This document shows positions 17,706 through 26,982 of a stretch of DNA of 64,000 nucleotides, piece by piece; positions within the stretch are counted from its first letter, which is position 1, and the number at the start of each line of letters is the position of its first letter. The translations under genes were made by a program, and so were the position numbers. The notes under the pieces were generated by a model, which did no database searches, was not told the origin of the DNA, and worked only from the letters and a program-made list of their open reading frames with translations. Origin of the DNA: Pelomonas sp. V22 (GTDB taxonomy: Bacteria; Pseudomonadota; Gammaproteobacteria; Burkholderiales; Burkholderiaceae_C); contig NZ_JAGIXS010000001.1 of NCBI RefSeq assembly GCF_030014915.1, positions 496,001-560,000 of the forward strand. The letters are read 5' to 3'.

Positions 17706-19090
17706 ATGCCATGAAGATTCCGCTCCCCCTTGGTCTCACGCTGGGCACCCTGTGCCTGCTGGCCGGCTGCAGCGCGCCGCTGATCAAGCCCGGCGAAGCA
17801 CCGCAGGACCCGCAAGCCCTGCCTTCGCAATGGAGCACCCCGCTTGCCAAGGCCGCACCCATGGCCGTGGTGCGCGATGCCCAGCTTGCGGCGCTGCAAG
17901 AGCAGGCCCTCGCGAACAACCGCGACCAGCGGCTCACGGCGATGCGCTTGCGCGACGCACTGGCCCAGGCTCGGGTGGACGGCCAGCGGCTGTCGGTCCA
18001 GGCCAGCCTCAGCGCCTCGCGCAGCGAGAGCCGCCAGCTCGGTGGCGCGGGCCTGGCCGATGGCGTCGCGCGCAGCCACAGCTTCAGCGCCATGGCCGGC
18101 TACGAGGTCGACCTGTGGGGCCGCCTCGCCATGAGCGATCGCCTGCGCGAACGCCAGCTGGAAGCCCAGCAAGCCGACCAGCAGGCGGCCCGCGCCCTGC
18201 TGCTGGCCCAGATCGCCTCGCGCCATTGGCAGCTCGGCAGCCTGGCCTCACAAAAGCCCTTGCAGGACCAGATCCTGGCCCAGGCCGAGGAGGCACTCGC
18301 GATCACCAAGCTGCGCGTCAAGGAGGGCAAGCTGCTGCCCATCGAGGTGGACCGTGCCGCCGCCAGCGTGCAGTCGGCGCGCCTGCGCCGCTCCGACCTG
18401 GATCACGAGCTGCTGCAACAGCATCAGCAACTGGCCCTGCTGCTCGACCAGATGCCCGTTGGCGTGGTCGAGCAGGCCCATGCCGGGCCGCCGCTGGAGG
18501 CGCCGGCACCGCTCGCCCTCGGCACGCCGGCCGAGGTGCTGGAGCAGCGTGTCGACGTGCGCCGCGCGCGCCTGGCGGTCGATGCGGCCCTCGTGCACCT
18601 GCGGCTCAGCCAGACCACGCGCTATCCCTCGCTGCAGCTGAGCGGCGGCATCTCAAGCGGCAGCGCTGACTGGCGACGCTGGCTGGACCAGCCCCTCGCC
18701 TCGCTGGCCGCCAGCCTGGTCGTTCCCCTCGTGGACTGGCCACGCCTGGACCTGCAGCGCCAGCTGGCCCGCAGCGAGCTCGATCAGGCTGCCATCGCCC
18801 TGCGCGACACGGTCCACAAGGCCTTGGTCGAAATCGAGAGCCGGCTGATCGATACGCAGCGCGCCGGGGAGCAGGAATCCGCCGTGCGCCAGCGCCTGGA
18901 TGAAGCCCGCCAGGCCGAACAGATCGCGGCGCTGAAGCTGGAGCTGGGCCTGATCAACCGTCTGGACTGGCTGCAGGCCCGCAACGCGCGGCTGTCGAGC
19001 GAGCAGGAGCTGCAGCAGCTGCGGCTGCGCCAGTGGCAACTGCATGCCGAGCTGTGCGCTTCGCTGGGCTTGGAACTGCGAGCCCAGTAG
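17702..19090 (+). CDS. NodT/TolC-family outer membrane efflux lipoprotein
   Basis: A 462-residue outer-membrane factor. The signal peptide ends in the lipobox LLAGCS, so the mature N-terminus should be lipidated. Two outer-membrane efflux repeats follow, with long coiled helices (for example LRERQLEAQQADQQAARALL) and the conserved GYEVDLWGRL. It is the trimeric channel for the MacAB pump encoded just upstream, with which it overlaps by ATGA. Having its own channel means this pump need not share a general TolC. The window holds a second channel of this kind with the EmrAB-like genes. Confidence 0.9.
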   Translation: MNAMKIPLPLGLTLGTLCLLAGCSAPLIKPGEAPQDPQALPSQWSTPLAKAAPMAVVRDAQLAALQEQALANNRDQRLTAMRLRDALAQARVDGQRLSVQASLSASRSESRQLGGAGLADGVARSHSFSAMAGYEVDLWGRLAMSDRLRERQLEAQQADQQAARALLLAQIASRHWQLGSLASQKPLQDQILAQAEEALAITKLRVKEGKLLPIEVDRAAASVQSARLRRSDLDHELLQQHQQLALLLDQMPVGVVEQAHAGPPLEAPAPLALGTPAEVLEQRVDVRRARLAVDAALVHLRLSQTTRYPSLQLSGGISSGSADWRRWLDQPLASLAASLVVPLVDWPRLDLQRQLARSELDQAAIALRDTVHKALVEIESRLIDTQRAGEQESAVRQRLDEARQAEQIAALKLELGLINRLDWLQARNARLSSEQELQQLRLRQWQLHAELCASLGLELRAQ

Positions 19091-19096
19091 CTGCCA

Positions 19097-19819
19097 TCAG
19101 GCGGATGGTTCGTCCTTCAACACCGCCAGCACATCCGAGCGGAACTCGCGCGAGTAGAGGATGCTGATCACGGCCACGGTGCCGCCCATGAAAGCCCAGG
19201 GCGAGAAGAACCAGCTCACCGCCGCGAAGGCGAAGTAGTAGGCGCGCAGGCCGTCGTTGAAGGTCTCGGCCGCCATGCCCATCAGGCGGCCGGCGCGGTC
19301 GGCAAAGGCTTCGCGGGCCGCGTCGCCCTGTTCGGCAAAACGCTCGAAGTCGGGCGCGGCCGCCACCAGCAGCGCGCCGAAGGTGTACTGGCGCATGCTC
19401 CAGGTGAAGCGGAAGAAGGCGTAGACGAAGATGGCAGCCAACAGGGCCAGCTTGAGGTCGAACACCAGGGCCGAGGTGCGGGCCGCGAAAGGCAGCTCGC
19501 GCACCAGCTCGGTGGCCTTCTCGCTCGCGCCCATGGCGGCCAGCAGGCCGCCGATGATCAGGATGGTGGTGGAGGCGAAGAAGGACGGGCTGGTCGAGAG
19601 GTTCTGCACCACCACGCCATCGATCACCCGCACCTCGCGGTAGGTGACCTGCAGCATCCAACGCCGGCGCTCGCGGTTGGTGGCCACCAGCAGCGAACCC
19701 TTGGACACCGACCAGCGTTTGGCCAGCGTGGCATAGCCCACCCAGCCCACGAAGAACAGCAGCAAGGCTGCCCAATCGGTGGCGGGCAGGGAGGTGAGGA
19801 GGGTGCGCAGGCTGTCCAT
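19097..19819 (-). CDS. DUF599 family membrane protein
   Basis: A 240-residue inner-membrane protein with about four hydrophobic helices: near residues 15-35 (WAALLLFFVGWVGYATLA), 80-97 (FASTTILIIGGLLAAMGA), 120-140 (LKLALLAAIFVYAFFRF) and 195-225. The residues around FRFTWSMRQYTFGALLV and the helix FNDGLRAYYFAFAAVSWFF match the DUF599 family, found widely in proteobacteria and of unknown function. It converges with the macAB operon, leaving only 6 bp between stop codons. It begins 10 bp after the pirin stop on the same strand, so pirin and this gene may be cotranscribed. Confidence 0.8.
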   Translation of the reverse strand: MDSLRTLLTSLPATDWAALLLFFVGWVGYATLAKRWSVSKGSLLVATNRERRRWMLQVTYREVRVIDGVVVQNLSTSPSFFASTTILIIGGLLAAMGASEKATELVRELPFAARTSALVFDLKLALLAAIFVYAFFRFTWSMRQYTFGALLVAAAPDFERFAEQGDAAREAFADRAGRLMGMAAETFNDGLRAYYFAFAAVSWFFSPWAFMGGTVAVISILYSREFRSDVLAVLKDEPSA

Positions 19820-19829
19820 GCCCTCCAGT

Positions 19830-20564
19830 TTAGGGGGCCAGATCGAACACCAGCAGCTCAGCGCCTTCGCCTTGCTCGATCTTCACCGATGCTTGCTCCT
19901 TCATCTGCAAAGCGTCGCCCGCCTTCAGCAACTGGCCGTTGACCACGGCCTGACCGCGCACCTGATGCACATAGGCCAGGCGACCGGCAGCGAGCGGCAG
20001 CTCGGCCGATTCGCTGCCATCGAACAGGCCGGCATAGAGCCGCGCATCGGCATGGATGGCCACGGCACCCTCGGCCGCATCGCCCGAGGCCACCAGGGCC
20101 AGGCGGCCACGCTTGTCGGCCTCGCTGTAATGGCGCTGCTCGTAGCCGGGCTTCACGCCGAGCTGGTTGGGCTGGATCCAGATCTGCAGGAAGTGCGTGT
20201 TCTGGCCCTGGGCGTTGTTGAACTCGCTGTGCATCACGCCGGTGCCGGCGCTCATGCGCTGCACGTCGCCGGGCTTGATCACGCCCGAGTGTTTGCCAAG
20301 TTCGGCACCACCCGCCTGGCCATTGCCCATCGAGTCCTTGTGGGCCAGTTCGCCGTCCAGCACATAGCTGATGATTTCCATGTCGCGATGGCCATGCGTG
20401 CCGAAGCCGGTGCCCGGGGCGATGCGGTCTTCGTTGATCACGCGCAGCGGCCCGAAGCCCATGCGGCGCGGGTTGTAGTACTCGGCGAACGAGAAGCTGT
20501 GGAAGGACTTCAGCCAGCCATGGTCGGCATGGCCGCGGTCGCAGGACTTGATCAGTTCCATCAT
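19830..20564 (-). CDS. Pirin family protein
   Basis: A 244-residue bicupin protein. The N-terminal cupin has the pirin metal site in GTHGHRDMEIISYVLDGEL and, further on, GTGVMHSEFNNA, giving three histidines and a glutamate for iron. Some bacterial pirins act as quercetin dioxygenases or redox sensors; the reaction here is unknown. The start is the first of two tandem ATG codons, with AAGGAGAG 8 bp before it. The gene is divergent from a LysR-type regulator, a frequent arrangement for pirins, and that regulator probably controls it. Confidence 0.92.
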   Translation of the reverse strand: MMELIKSCDRGHADHGWLKSFHSFSFAEYYNPRRMGFGPLRVINEDRIAPGTGFGTHGHRDMEIISYVLDGELAHKDSMGNGQAGGAELGKHSGVIKPGDVQRMSAGTGVMHSEFNNAQGQNTHFLQIWIQPNQLGVKPGYEQRHYSEADKRGRLALVASGDAAEGAVAIHADARLYAGLFDGSESAELPLAAGRLAYVHQVRGQAVVNGQLLKAGDALQMKEQASVKIEQGEGAELLVFDLAP

Positions 20565-20644
20565 GGTGTTGCTCTCCTTGTGTCGATGGAAAGACTGTAG
20601 GACCGAGGGTCGCTCTTGTGTCCCGGCGCGGCTTGAAGCCATCG

Positions 20645-20659
20645 TTCAAATATCATGAA
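20645..20659. promoter_or_regulatory. Candidate LysR-type regulator binding site
   Basis: TTCA and TGAA half-sites with 7 bp between contain a T-N11-A core, as in LysR-type sites. The site lies in the 98-bp region between the divergent pirin and lysR genes, 3 bp before the regulator's ATG, which fits autoregulation plus control of pirin. Confidence 0.4.
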
Positions 20660-20662
20660 GCC

Positions 20663-21634
20663 ATGGCCCAAACCGACAAACGCAATGTGCTGACGCCCGA
20701 GGCGCTGGCCATGATGGACAGCATTGCCCGCACCGGCAGTTTTGCCGCCGCCGCCCGGGAGATGGGCAAGGTGCCGTCCGCCCTCACCTACAGCGTGCGC
20801 CAGCTGGAGGATGCGCTCGACGTGCTGCTGTTCGACCGCCGTTCGCGCCAGGCCCAGCTGACGGCCGCCGGCCAGGAGCTGCTCAGCGAAGGCCGGCGCC
20901 TGCTGCAGGAGATCGATGCCGTGGCCAACCGCGTGCGCCGCGTGGCCACCGGCTGGGAAACCGAGCTGACCATTGCGGTGGACGATGCCCTCGCGCGCCG
21001 GGCGCTGTTCGAGCTGTTCGAGAGCTTTTACCAGCTCGAAGGCGGCGAGCATGGCGAGGGCCCGCCGACCCGGCTCAAGCTGCGCACGGAGGTGCTGTCG
21101 GGCACCTGGGAAGCCCTGGTCTCGGGCCAGGCCGACCTGGCCATAGGCACGCCGCCGCAACTGCCCGGCAGCGCCGTGCAATGCGAGCCGCTGGGCGAGC
21201 TGGAGCTGCTGTTCTGCGTGGCGCCTCACCATCCCTTGGCCAAGGCCGAGGAGCCGCTCGCCGCCAGCACCGTGGCCGCCCACCGCGTGATCGCCGTGGC
21301 CGACACGGCGCGCCAGCTCACGCCCATCACCGCCGGCATCGTGCCGGGGCAGGATGTGCTGACCGTGCCCTCGATGGCAGTCAAGCTCGAATGCCTGCTG
21401 CGGGGCCTGGGCTGCGGTGGCATCCCGGCCAGCATGGCGCGCCGCCATCTGGAGGCCGGCCGCCTGGTCCAGAAAGCCACCTACCAGGGCCGTCGCACCG
21501 CCACCCTGCACTACGCCTGGCGCGACAGCGGCAACCAGCAGCCCGGCAAGGCCCTGGCCTGGTGGCTGGAACGCCTGAAGAGCCCCGCCACGCGCCGCGC
21601 CCTGCTGGAGCAGCACGAGGGGCTGCTGCTCTGA
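20663..21634 (+). CDS. LysR family transcriptional regulator
   Basis: A 323-residue regulator. The N-terminal winged helix-turn-helix spans residues 10-70, with [20 protein letters not shown] and [21 protein letters not shown] LysR substrate-binding domain of two alpha/beta lobes follows ([20 protein letters not shown]). It probably controls the divergent pirin gene. Its stop overlaps the gluQ start in TGATG, so gluQ translation may be coupled to it. The inducer cannot be read from sequence. An ATG 8 bp upstream is out of frame. Confidence 0.93.
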   Translation: MAQTDKRNVLTPEALAMMDSIARTGSFAAAAREMGKVPSALTYSVRQLEDALDVLLFDRRSRQAQLTAAGQELLSEGRRLLQEIDAVANRVRRVATGWETELTIAVDDALARRALFELFESFYQLEGGEHGEGPPTRLKLRTEVLSGTWEALVSGQADLAIGTPPQLPGSAVQCEPLGELELLFCVAPHHPLAKAEEPLAASTVAAHRVIAVADTARQLTPITAGIVPGQDVLTVPSMAVKLECLLRGLGCGGIPASMARRHLEAGRLVQKATYQGRRTATLHYAWRDSGNQQPGKALAWWLERLKSPATRRALLEQHEGLLL

Positions 21635-22524
21635 TGTCCAGCGACCGCAGCTGCTACGTCGGCCGGTTCGCGCCCTCCCCGACTGGCCCCCTGCATGCCG
21701 GCTCGCTGGTCGCGGCCCTGGCCAGCTGGCTCGATGCGCGCGCCCACGGCGGCCGCTGGCTGGTCCGCATCGAGGACGTGGATGGCCCGCGCTGCGTGGC
21801 CGGTGCCGATCACCTGATCCTGCAGCAACTCGCCGCCTGCGGCCTGCTGCCCGATGGGGAGCCGGTCTGGCAATCGCAGCGTTGCGCGCCCTACGAGCAG
21901 GCGCTGGAACAGCTGCAGGCTGCGGGCCTAGCCTACGGCTGCGCCTGCACCCGCGCCGACATTGCACGTGCCCAGGAAGCTGCCGGCCAGGTTCAGCAAA
22001 GGCATGGCGAGCTGGTCTATCCCGGCACCTGCCGCGCCGGCTTGAACGGCCGCCCGGCGCGGGCCTGGCGCCTTTCGACCGAGAACAGCGGCAGGATCGA
22101 ATGGACAGACCGGCGCCTCGGCGCGCAGACGCAAGACCTGGAACGCGAGGTCGGCGATTTCGTGCTGAAGCGCGCCGACGGCCTCTGGGCCTACCAGCTC
22201 GCCGTGGTGGTGGACGACGCCCTGCAAGGCGTCACCGACGTGGTGCGCGGCGAAGACCTGGCCGACAACACGCCGCGCCAGCTCTGGCTGCAGCGCCAGC
22301 TGGGCCTCGCCGCGCCGCGCTACCTGCACACGCCCCTGGTGCTGGGTGCCAACGGGGAGAAGCTGTCCAAGCAGAACGGCGCGCTGGCACTGGACCTGTC
22401 GGACCCGCTGGCCGCGCTGCGCCAGGCGGGCAACACCCTCGGCTTGCAGGCCGAGAGCACGAGCCTACCGGACTGGTTGGCCAAGGCGGTGCAAGCCTGG
22501 CGTGGCATGATGCCGGCCTGCTGA
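21634..22524 (+). CDS. gluQ: Glutamyl-Q tRNA(Asp) synthetase
   Basis: A 296-residue paralogue of glutamyl-tRNA synthetase without the anticodon-binding domain. It attaches glutamate to queuosine-34 of tRNA(Asp). Class I signatures are present: the HIGH-type motif in [13 protein letters not shown] and the KMSKS-type motif GEKLSKQNG. The zinc-site elements are CACTRADI and the later YPGTCRAG. The length matches GluQRS (about 300) and rules out full GltX (about 470). It overlaps the LysR gene. 28 bp separate it from the FKBP gene, which has its own GAGAAGGA ribosome site. Confidence 0.94.
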   Translation: MSSDRSCYVGRFAPSPTGPLHAGSLVAALASWLDARAHGGRWLVRIEDVDGPRCVAGADHLILQQLAACGLLPDGEPVWQSQRCAPYEQALEQLQAAGLAYGCACTRADIARAQEAAGQVQQRHGELVYPGTCRAGLNGRPARAWRLSTENSGRIEWTDRRLGAQTQDLEREVGDFVLKRADGLWAYQLAVVVDDALQGVTDVVRGEDLADNTPRQLWLQRQLGLAAPRYLHTPLVLGANGEKLSKQNGALALDLSDPLAALRQAGNTLGLQAESTSLPDWLAKAVQAWRGMMPAC

Positions 22525-22552
22525 ATTTCCCTGGAAGAGAAGGACTCCCACC

Positions 22553-23275
22553 ATGAACACCACCGAGAGCGGCTTGCAGTTTGAAGACACGACCGAGGGC
22601 AGCGGCGCCGTTGCCAAGTCGGGCCAGGACGTCACCGTGCACTACACCGGCTGGCTCTACAAGGACGGCGAAAAGGGAGCCAAGTTCGACTCCAGCAAGG
22701 ACCGCAACGATCCCTTCCAGTTCGAGCTCGATGCCGGCATGGTGATCCAGGGCTGGGACGAAGGCGTGCAAGGCATGAAGATCGGCGGCAAGCGCACCCT
22801 CATCATCCCGCCGCAGCTGGGCTATGGCGCCCGCGGCGCCGGCGGCGTGATCCCGCCGAACGCCACCTTGCTGTTCGAGGTGGAACTGCTGGGCCTGGCC
22901 GGCGGCGATGAAGAGATCTCGCTGGACCTGGCCACGCTGCCGAGCGGCCTGCAGTACCAGGACACCGTGGTGGGCGAAGGCGCCGAGGCCAAGGCCGGCG
23001 CCCGCGTCACCGTGCACTACACCGGCTGGCTCTACAAGAACGGCACGCGCGGCAAGAAGTTCGATTCCAGCAAGGACCGCCGCGACCCCTTCCGCTTCAA
23101 GCTGGCCGGTGGCGAGGTCATCAAGGGCTGGGACGAGGGCGTGCAGGGCATGAAGATCGGCGGCACGCGCATGCTGGTGATCCCCTCGGAGCTGGGCTAT
23201 GGCGCGCGCGGCGCGGGCGGCGTGATCCCGCCAAACGCCACGCTGCTGTTCGAGGTGGAGCTGCTGGCCGTCTGA
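22553..23275 (+). CDS. Tandem-domain FKBP-type peptidyl-prolyl isomerase
   Basis: A 240-residue protein made of two complete FKBP domains, at about 1-115 and 125-240. Each contains VTVHYTGWLYK, KFDSSKDR, GWDEGVQGMKIGG, LGYGARGAGGVIPPNATL and LFEVELL, so all active-site aromatic and hydrophobic positions appear in both copies. The high identity between halves, also visible in the DNA, points to internal gene duplication. There is no signal peptide, so it acts in the cytosol. The usual bacterial relative has one such domain of about 115 residues. A strong terminator follows. Confidence 0.93.
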   Translation: MNTTESGLQFEDTTEGSGAVAKSGQDVTVHYTGWLYKDGEKGAKFDSSKDRNDPFQFELDAGMVIQGWDEGVQGMKIGGKRTLIIPPQLGYGARGAGGVIPPNATLLFEVELLGLAGGDEEISLDLATLPSGLQYQDTVVGEGAEAKAGARVTVHYTGWLYKNGTRGKKFDSSKDRRDPFRFKLAGGEVIKGWDEGVQGMKIGGTRMLVIPSELGYGARGAGGVIPPNATLLFEVELLAV

Positions 23276-23296
23276 TAGCCGGCTAGCAACAACCCA

Positions 23297-23317
23297 GGGG
23301 CCGCGAGGCCCCTTTTT
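23297..23317 (+). terminator. Rho-independent terminator after the FKBP gene
   Basis: GGGGCC and GGCCCC pair around a GCGA tetraloop and are followed directly by five T residues. It lies 22 bp after the FKBP stop. Confidence 0.85.
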
Positions 23318-23343
23318 CATGGGCCGAGCATTAGCATCGCCGC

Positions 23344-24102
23344 ATGGACATGCTCGACCTGAACCACCTGCTGCACTACTGGAACGCCACGCAATGGGCG
23401 GCCAATGTGCTGATGCTGATGCACCTGCTCGGCGCCATGTTGCTCGGCCTGATCCTCGGCTACGAGCGGGCCTACCACGGCCGAGCGGCGGGCATGCGCA
23501 CCTATGCCCTGGTCTGCATGGCCTCCTGTGCCGTGACCATCCTGGTGGGTTACCCCGACCAATGGTTTGGCGGCCATGTCTCCGGCGGCGGCGTGCCGCC
23601 GATGCTGGACCCGACGCGGGTGATACAGGGCGTGGTCACCGGCATCGGTTTCCTCTGTGCCGGCGTGATCATGCGCGAGGGCATGAACATCTCGGGCCTC
23701 ACCACGGCCGCCTCGCTCTGGGCCGCCTCGGCCATCGGCATCGTGCTGGGCATGGGCTTCTATTTCGCTGCCATCGCCCTCACGCTCCTGTGCGCCAGCC
23801 TGATGATGTGGGGCGCCAAGCTGGAGAACCAGCTGCCCTCGCACCCGGCCATCTCGGTGCTGCTGCGCGGCGAGAGCGGTCGGCGCTTCACCCAGGAAGA
23901 GCTGGCCGCCTTCACCAACGGCCTCGGCTACCGCTTCGCCCCCGGCTCACTCAGCATCGAGAAGCATGGAGGTCATGAGGAATGGCGCTTCGTCTGCACC
24001 GCCAAGCGCAACTACAAGGGCCAGACGCTCTGCCGCTTCACCAGCCATTTGCACGAGCTGCCTGGCGTGGCCGATTACCGGGTGACGCACGCGCGCAATT
24101 GA
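23344..24102 (+). CDS. MgtC/SapB family membrane protein
   Basis: A 252-residue inner-membrane protein. The N-terminal part has four or five helices with MgtC signatures: LGAMLLGLILGYERAYHGRAAG with the conserved Glu-Arg, GMRTYALVCMASC, VVTGIGFLCAGVIMREG and GLTTAASLWAASAIGI. The C-terminal 90 residues form a soluble ACT-like region (EWRFVCTAKRNYKGQT). MgtC-type proteins modulate the F1Fo ATPase or other transporters and support growth at low magnesium; the role here is inferred. It is transcribed alone after a terminator. Confidence 0.88.
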   Translation: MDMLDLNHLLHYWNATQWAANVLMLMHLLGAMLLGLILGYERAYHGRAAGMRTYALVCMASCAVTILVGYPDQWFGGHVSGGGVPPMLDPTRVIQGVVTGIGFLCAGVIMREGMNISGLTTAASLWAASAIGIVLGMGFYFAAIALTLLCASLMMWGAKLENQLPSHPAISVLLRGESGRRFTQEELAAFTNGLGYRFAPGSLSIEKHGGHEEWRFVCTAKRNYKGQTLCRFTSHLHELPGVADYRVTHARN

Positions 24103-24120
24103 GCGCCGCGCAGCAGGAAG

Positions 24121-24151
24121 AAAAAAGGGCGGACCCGATGGGCCCGCCCTT
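24121..24151 (-). terminator. Rho-independent terminator of the metalloprotease gene
   Basis: AAGGGCGG and CCGCCCTT pair, with an inner CCC/GGG stem. On the minus strand they are followed by six T residues. It ends the metalloprotease transcript and may also stop the convergent MgtC-like transcript, though the plus-strand T tract is poor. Confidence 0.85.
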
Positions 24152-24168
24152 CTTACTTCAAGAGAGGC

Positions 24169-26781
24169 TTACTCGCCGGTCGGCCAGCAGACCTGCTCGT
24201 CGATGCCCATGCGCACGGTCGTGATCACGGGACCGGCCGAGCTGTTGTCGGCCATCTTGGGGTCGAGGACCTTGCCAATGTAGTCGGCCATGGCAACCAG
24301 GTGGGCACGCTGCGTGCGGTCGGCGGCAGCACCGGCCTTGGCGGACAGCAGGCCGCGCAGGTCGATGAGCTCGGCACGCACCAGGGGCTTGCTGTCGTCG
24401 CCGGAAGCCGAGCCAGCGGCGTTGACACGCTCGCCCAGCAGTTCCAGGTAGACACGCTGCAGGTTGCGGCGGGCCGGCTGGATCTTGGCGCCGCTGTTCA
24501 GCTCGCCGAACACGCCGGCACGCAGGTCGGCCAGCAGTTCGTCGGCTCGGTAGGCCTTGTCGCCAGCAACGGCTTCCTGGTTCTGCAGGCGAGCCATGCG
24601 CGAGCGGTCCAGCAGGCCGCGCAGCACATTGCGCTGGCTGCCGAGCAGCATGTTGCCCGGAGCCGAGGGACGCAGGCGCTCCGTGATGGCCGGATCGAGA
24701 ATCCAGCTCGGCGTGGCCAGCAACTGTTCGGTCAGGAACTTCACCGCGCGGGCCTGCTGGGCCTTGGGCGTGGCGGAGAAGATCGCGCCCGGCTGGTCGC
24801 CATGCTTGTTCTGCGTGCTGTAGCTGCCCACGACGGCGACCACATGGCCCAGCTCACGGTTCCACTGGCCCCAGGTGGCGCCGTACAGCTCTTCCAGCGC
24901 CTTGTCCTCGCGGGCATCCTTCAGCGTCATGCCCGGCAGCATCTTGACGATGCGCTTCAGGTTCTTGGTACCGAGCGTGGTGGCGGTCACCGCATCGGCA
25001 TCGCCGACGGCCTCGGTGTTCTCGCCGAAGTCACCCTCGCCCTTGGGCGTGCTGAAACGCAGCCAGGGCTTGCTGTCCTGCTCGCGCACCAGGGCATTGA
25101 GCACCGTCTGCTCTTGCTCGGGCGTCTTGGCGCTTGGCACCGGCATATAGCCCCACTTGGTGGCGAACACGTCGTAGGGGCCGATCTTGGGGATCAGCAG
25201 TGCCGGGTCGACCTTGTCTTCCGGCTGCACCAGGTAGTTGAAGCGGCTGTAGTCCATCAGCGTGGCGACGTGGCTCATCTCCTTCAGCCACTTCGGGTCT
25301 CGCAGCTTCTCGACCGGGTAGAGCGAGCTGGACTTCATGTTGTGCGGGAAGCCGAGCGAGTGGCCCACTTCGTGCGTCACCACATAGGCCACCAGGTCGC
25401 CCATCAGGTCGTCGGGCAAAGGCAGCTTCTGGGCGCGCGGATCGACGGCGCCGGCCTGCGTCACGTACCAGTCACGCTGCAGCTGCATGATGTTGTGATA
25501 CATGACGATGTTGGCGTTCAGGATCTCGCCGGTGCGCGGATCACTGAGGTGCGGACCGTAGGCGTTAGCCACGGGCGACGGCACCCAGCGGATGATGCTG
25601 TAGCGCACATCGGCCGGATCGAATTCGGGGTCTTCTTCCTTGGTCGGGAACGGGCGCGCCTGGATGGCGTTCTTGAAGCCGGCAGCTTCGAAGGCCACGT
25701 TCCACTCCTCCACGCCCCTCTTCACGTAGGGCACGAGGTTGGCCGGCGTGGCGCTGTCGATGTACCAGACCACCGGCTTCACCGGCTCGCTGACGGCCGC
25801 GGTCGGGTCCTTCTTCTCGAGGCGCCAGCGGGTGATCAGGCGCTCGCGCTTGCTCTCATGCTCGTCGCTGCCGTAGTCGACGCGCGAGATGCTGAAGAAG
25901 CCGACGCGGTCGTCCATCAGGCGCGGCATCATCGGCTGGTCGGGCAGCTTGACGATGTTGTAGGCCACGTTGACGCTGCCGCTGCGGGCCGGCGGCGAGG
26001 GCTGCGGCGGCATGCCGGGAATCGTCGGGAAGCTGATGGCGGGCATCAGGCCGTAGGTCTGCACGGCATCAACACGCAGGCTGCCAGCGAAGGCCTTGGA
26101 GCCGTCGACGAAGCTGCGCGAGCTGTCGAGGCCCGTACCACGCACGACCTGGCGGGCAGAGAAATCACCGACCTCGGTCGTGAACAGCTTGCTCACCTCG
26201 ATCACCGGCGCGCCATCCTTGCTGAAGGCCTCGACCGGGAAGCTCGCGAGGATGGTGTCGCGCTGGGAGCCCTGCACGGCCGGGGCGATGGCGCGGTTGG
26301 GGTCGCTCACATAGGCATGCGAGACGGTCTGGAACAGGACCTTGTTGCCCTTCAGCGTGAAGCGCACCACGTCCTCGTTGATCTCACGGCCGACGTGGTC
26401 GGTGCCGGTAGGCACGGCCATGGCGGTGGCCACCATCAGCAGTTGCTGGTCCAGCATTGCCTTGGGGATCTCGAAGTACAGCTTGCTCTTGATCGTGTGG
26501 ATCTTGAACAGGCCGTTCTGGCTCTTGGCGTCGGCCGTGACCACCTTGTCGTAGGGCTTGGGCTCGTCGGCACCCGGCGGCGGCGTGACGGCAGCGGCGC
26601 CCGACGCGGCGGCAGCGGGAGGCTTGGCGGCTTGCGGCGTGTCCTGGCCAGGCTTGCTCGGCGCGCTGGGAGCCGACGGCGTGGTCGGTGTCTTGGGGGC
26701 GGGTGCCTCGGCTGCCGTGGCTGCGGCGGCGATCAGGGCCAGCGACAGCAGGCTGGCCAGGGGGGTCATACGAAGGTGCAT
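24169..26781 (-). CDS. Secreted zinc-dependent metalloprotease (DUF5117/DUF5118 type)
   Basis: An 870-residue exported protein. A signal peptide (MHLRMTPLASLLSLALIAAA) is followed by an Ala/Pro/Thr-rich linker to about residue 70. A beta-rich region follows (KIHTIKSKLYFEIPK, GREINEDVVRFTLKGNKVL), typical of the DUF5118 and DUF5117 domains. The metzincin site HEVGHSLGFPHN binds zinc. The C-terminal 300 residues are helical. Such proteins are TldD/zincin-like secreted or periplasmic peptidases of mostly unknown substrate. The ATG is the only suitable start; a TATGAT -10-like element lies about 85 bp upstream. A single-gene transcript is likely, ending at the terminator. Confidence 0.88.
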   Translation of the reverse strand: MHLRMTPLASLLSLALIAAAATAAEAPAPKTPTTPSAPSAPSKPGQDTPQAAKPPAAAASGAAAVTPPPGADEPKPYDKVVTADAKSQNGLFKIHTIKSKLYFEIPKAMLDQQLLMVATAMAVPTGTDHVGREINEDVVRFTLKGNKVLFQTVSHAYVSDPNRAIAPAVQGSQRDTILASFPVEAFSKDGAPVIEVSKLFTTEVGDFSARQVVRGTGLDSSRSFVDGSKAFAGSLRVDAVQTYGLMPAISFPTIPGMPPQPSPPARSGSVNVAYNIVKLPDQPMMPRLMDDRVGFFSISRVDYGSDEHESKRERLITRWRLEKKDPTAAVSEPVKPVVWYIDSATPANLVPYVKRGVEEWNVAFEAAGFKNAIQARPFPTKEEDPEFDPADVRYSIIRWVPSPVANAYGPHLSDPRTGEILNANIVMYHNIMQLQRDWYVTQAGAVDPRAQKLPLPDDLMGDLVAYVVTHEVGHSLGFPHNMKSSSLYPVEKLRDPKWLKEMSHVATLMDYSRFNYLVQPEDKVDPALLIPKIGPYDVFATKWGYMPVPSAKTPEQEQTVLNALVREQDSKPWLRFSTPKGEGDFGENTEAVGDADAVTATTLGTKNLKRIVKMLPGMTLKDAREDKALEELYGATWGQWNRELGHVVAVVGSYSTQNKHGDQPGAIFSATPKAQQARAVKFLTEQLLATPSWILDPAITERLRPSAPGNMLLGSQRNVLRGLLDRSRMARLQNQEAVAGDKAYRADELLADLRAGVFGELNSGAKIQPARRNLQRVYLELLGERVNAAGSASGDDSKPLVRAELIDLRGLLSAKAGAAADRTQRAHLVAMADYIGKVLDPKMADNSSAGPVITTVRMGIDEQVCWPTGE

Positions 26782-26865
26782 GGCAATCCCGCGTCTTTCT
26801 CTTGGAAGGATGGATGGGTGAAGCTGCTGGCCGCGCCACGAACTTGGCATTGCGGCGGCCGAGGC

Positions 26866-26902
26866 ATCATAGGGGCGGCCGGTGCATCCCAGTCCTGGGA
26901 TG
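26866..26902. promoter_or_regulatory. -10-like element and 18-bp palindrome between divergent genes
   Basis: On the minus strand TATGAT (26866-26871) is a 5 of 6 match to a -10 for the metalloprotease. CATCCCAG and CTGGGATG (26885-26902) form a perfect inverted repeat with a 2-bp centre that would overlap the -35 position. It could be an operator. No known regulator is matched. Confidence 0.35.
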
Positions 26903-26982
26903 AGCCCCGGTGTGCGGGCCTGACCTCTGGCACTGGAAGTCGGGCCAACAACGAGCCCAATGCCGCCCTCGACCCTGATCGC

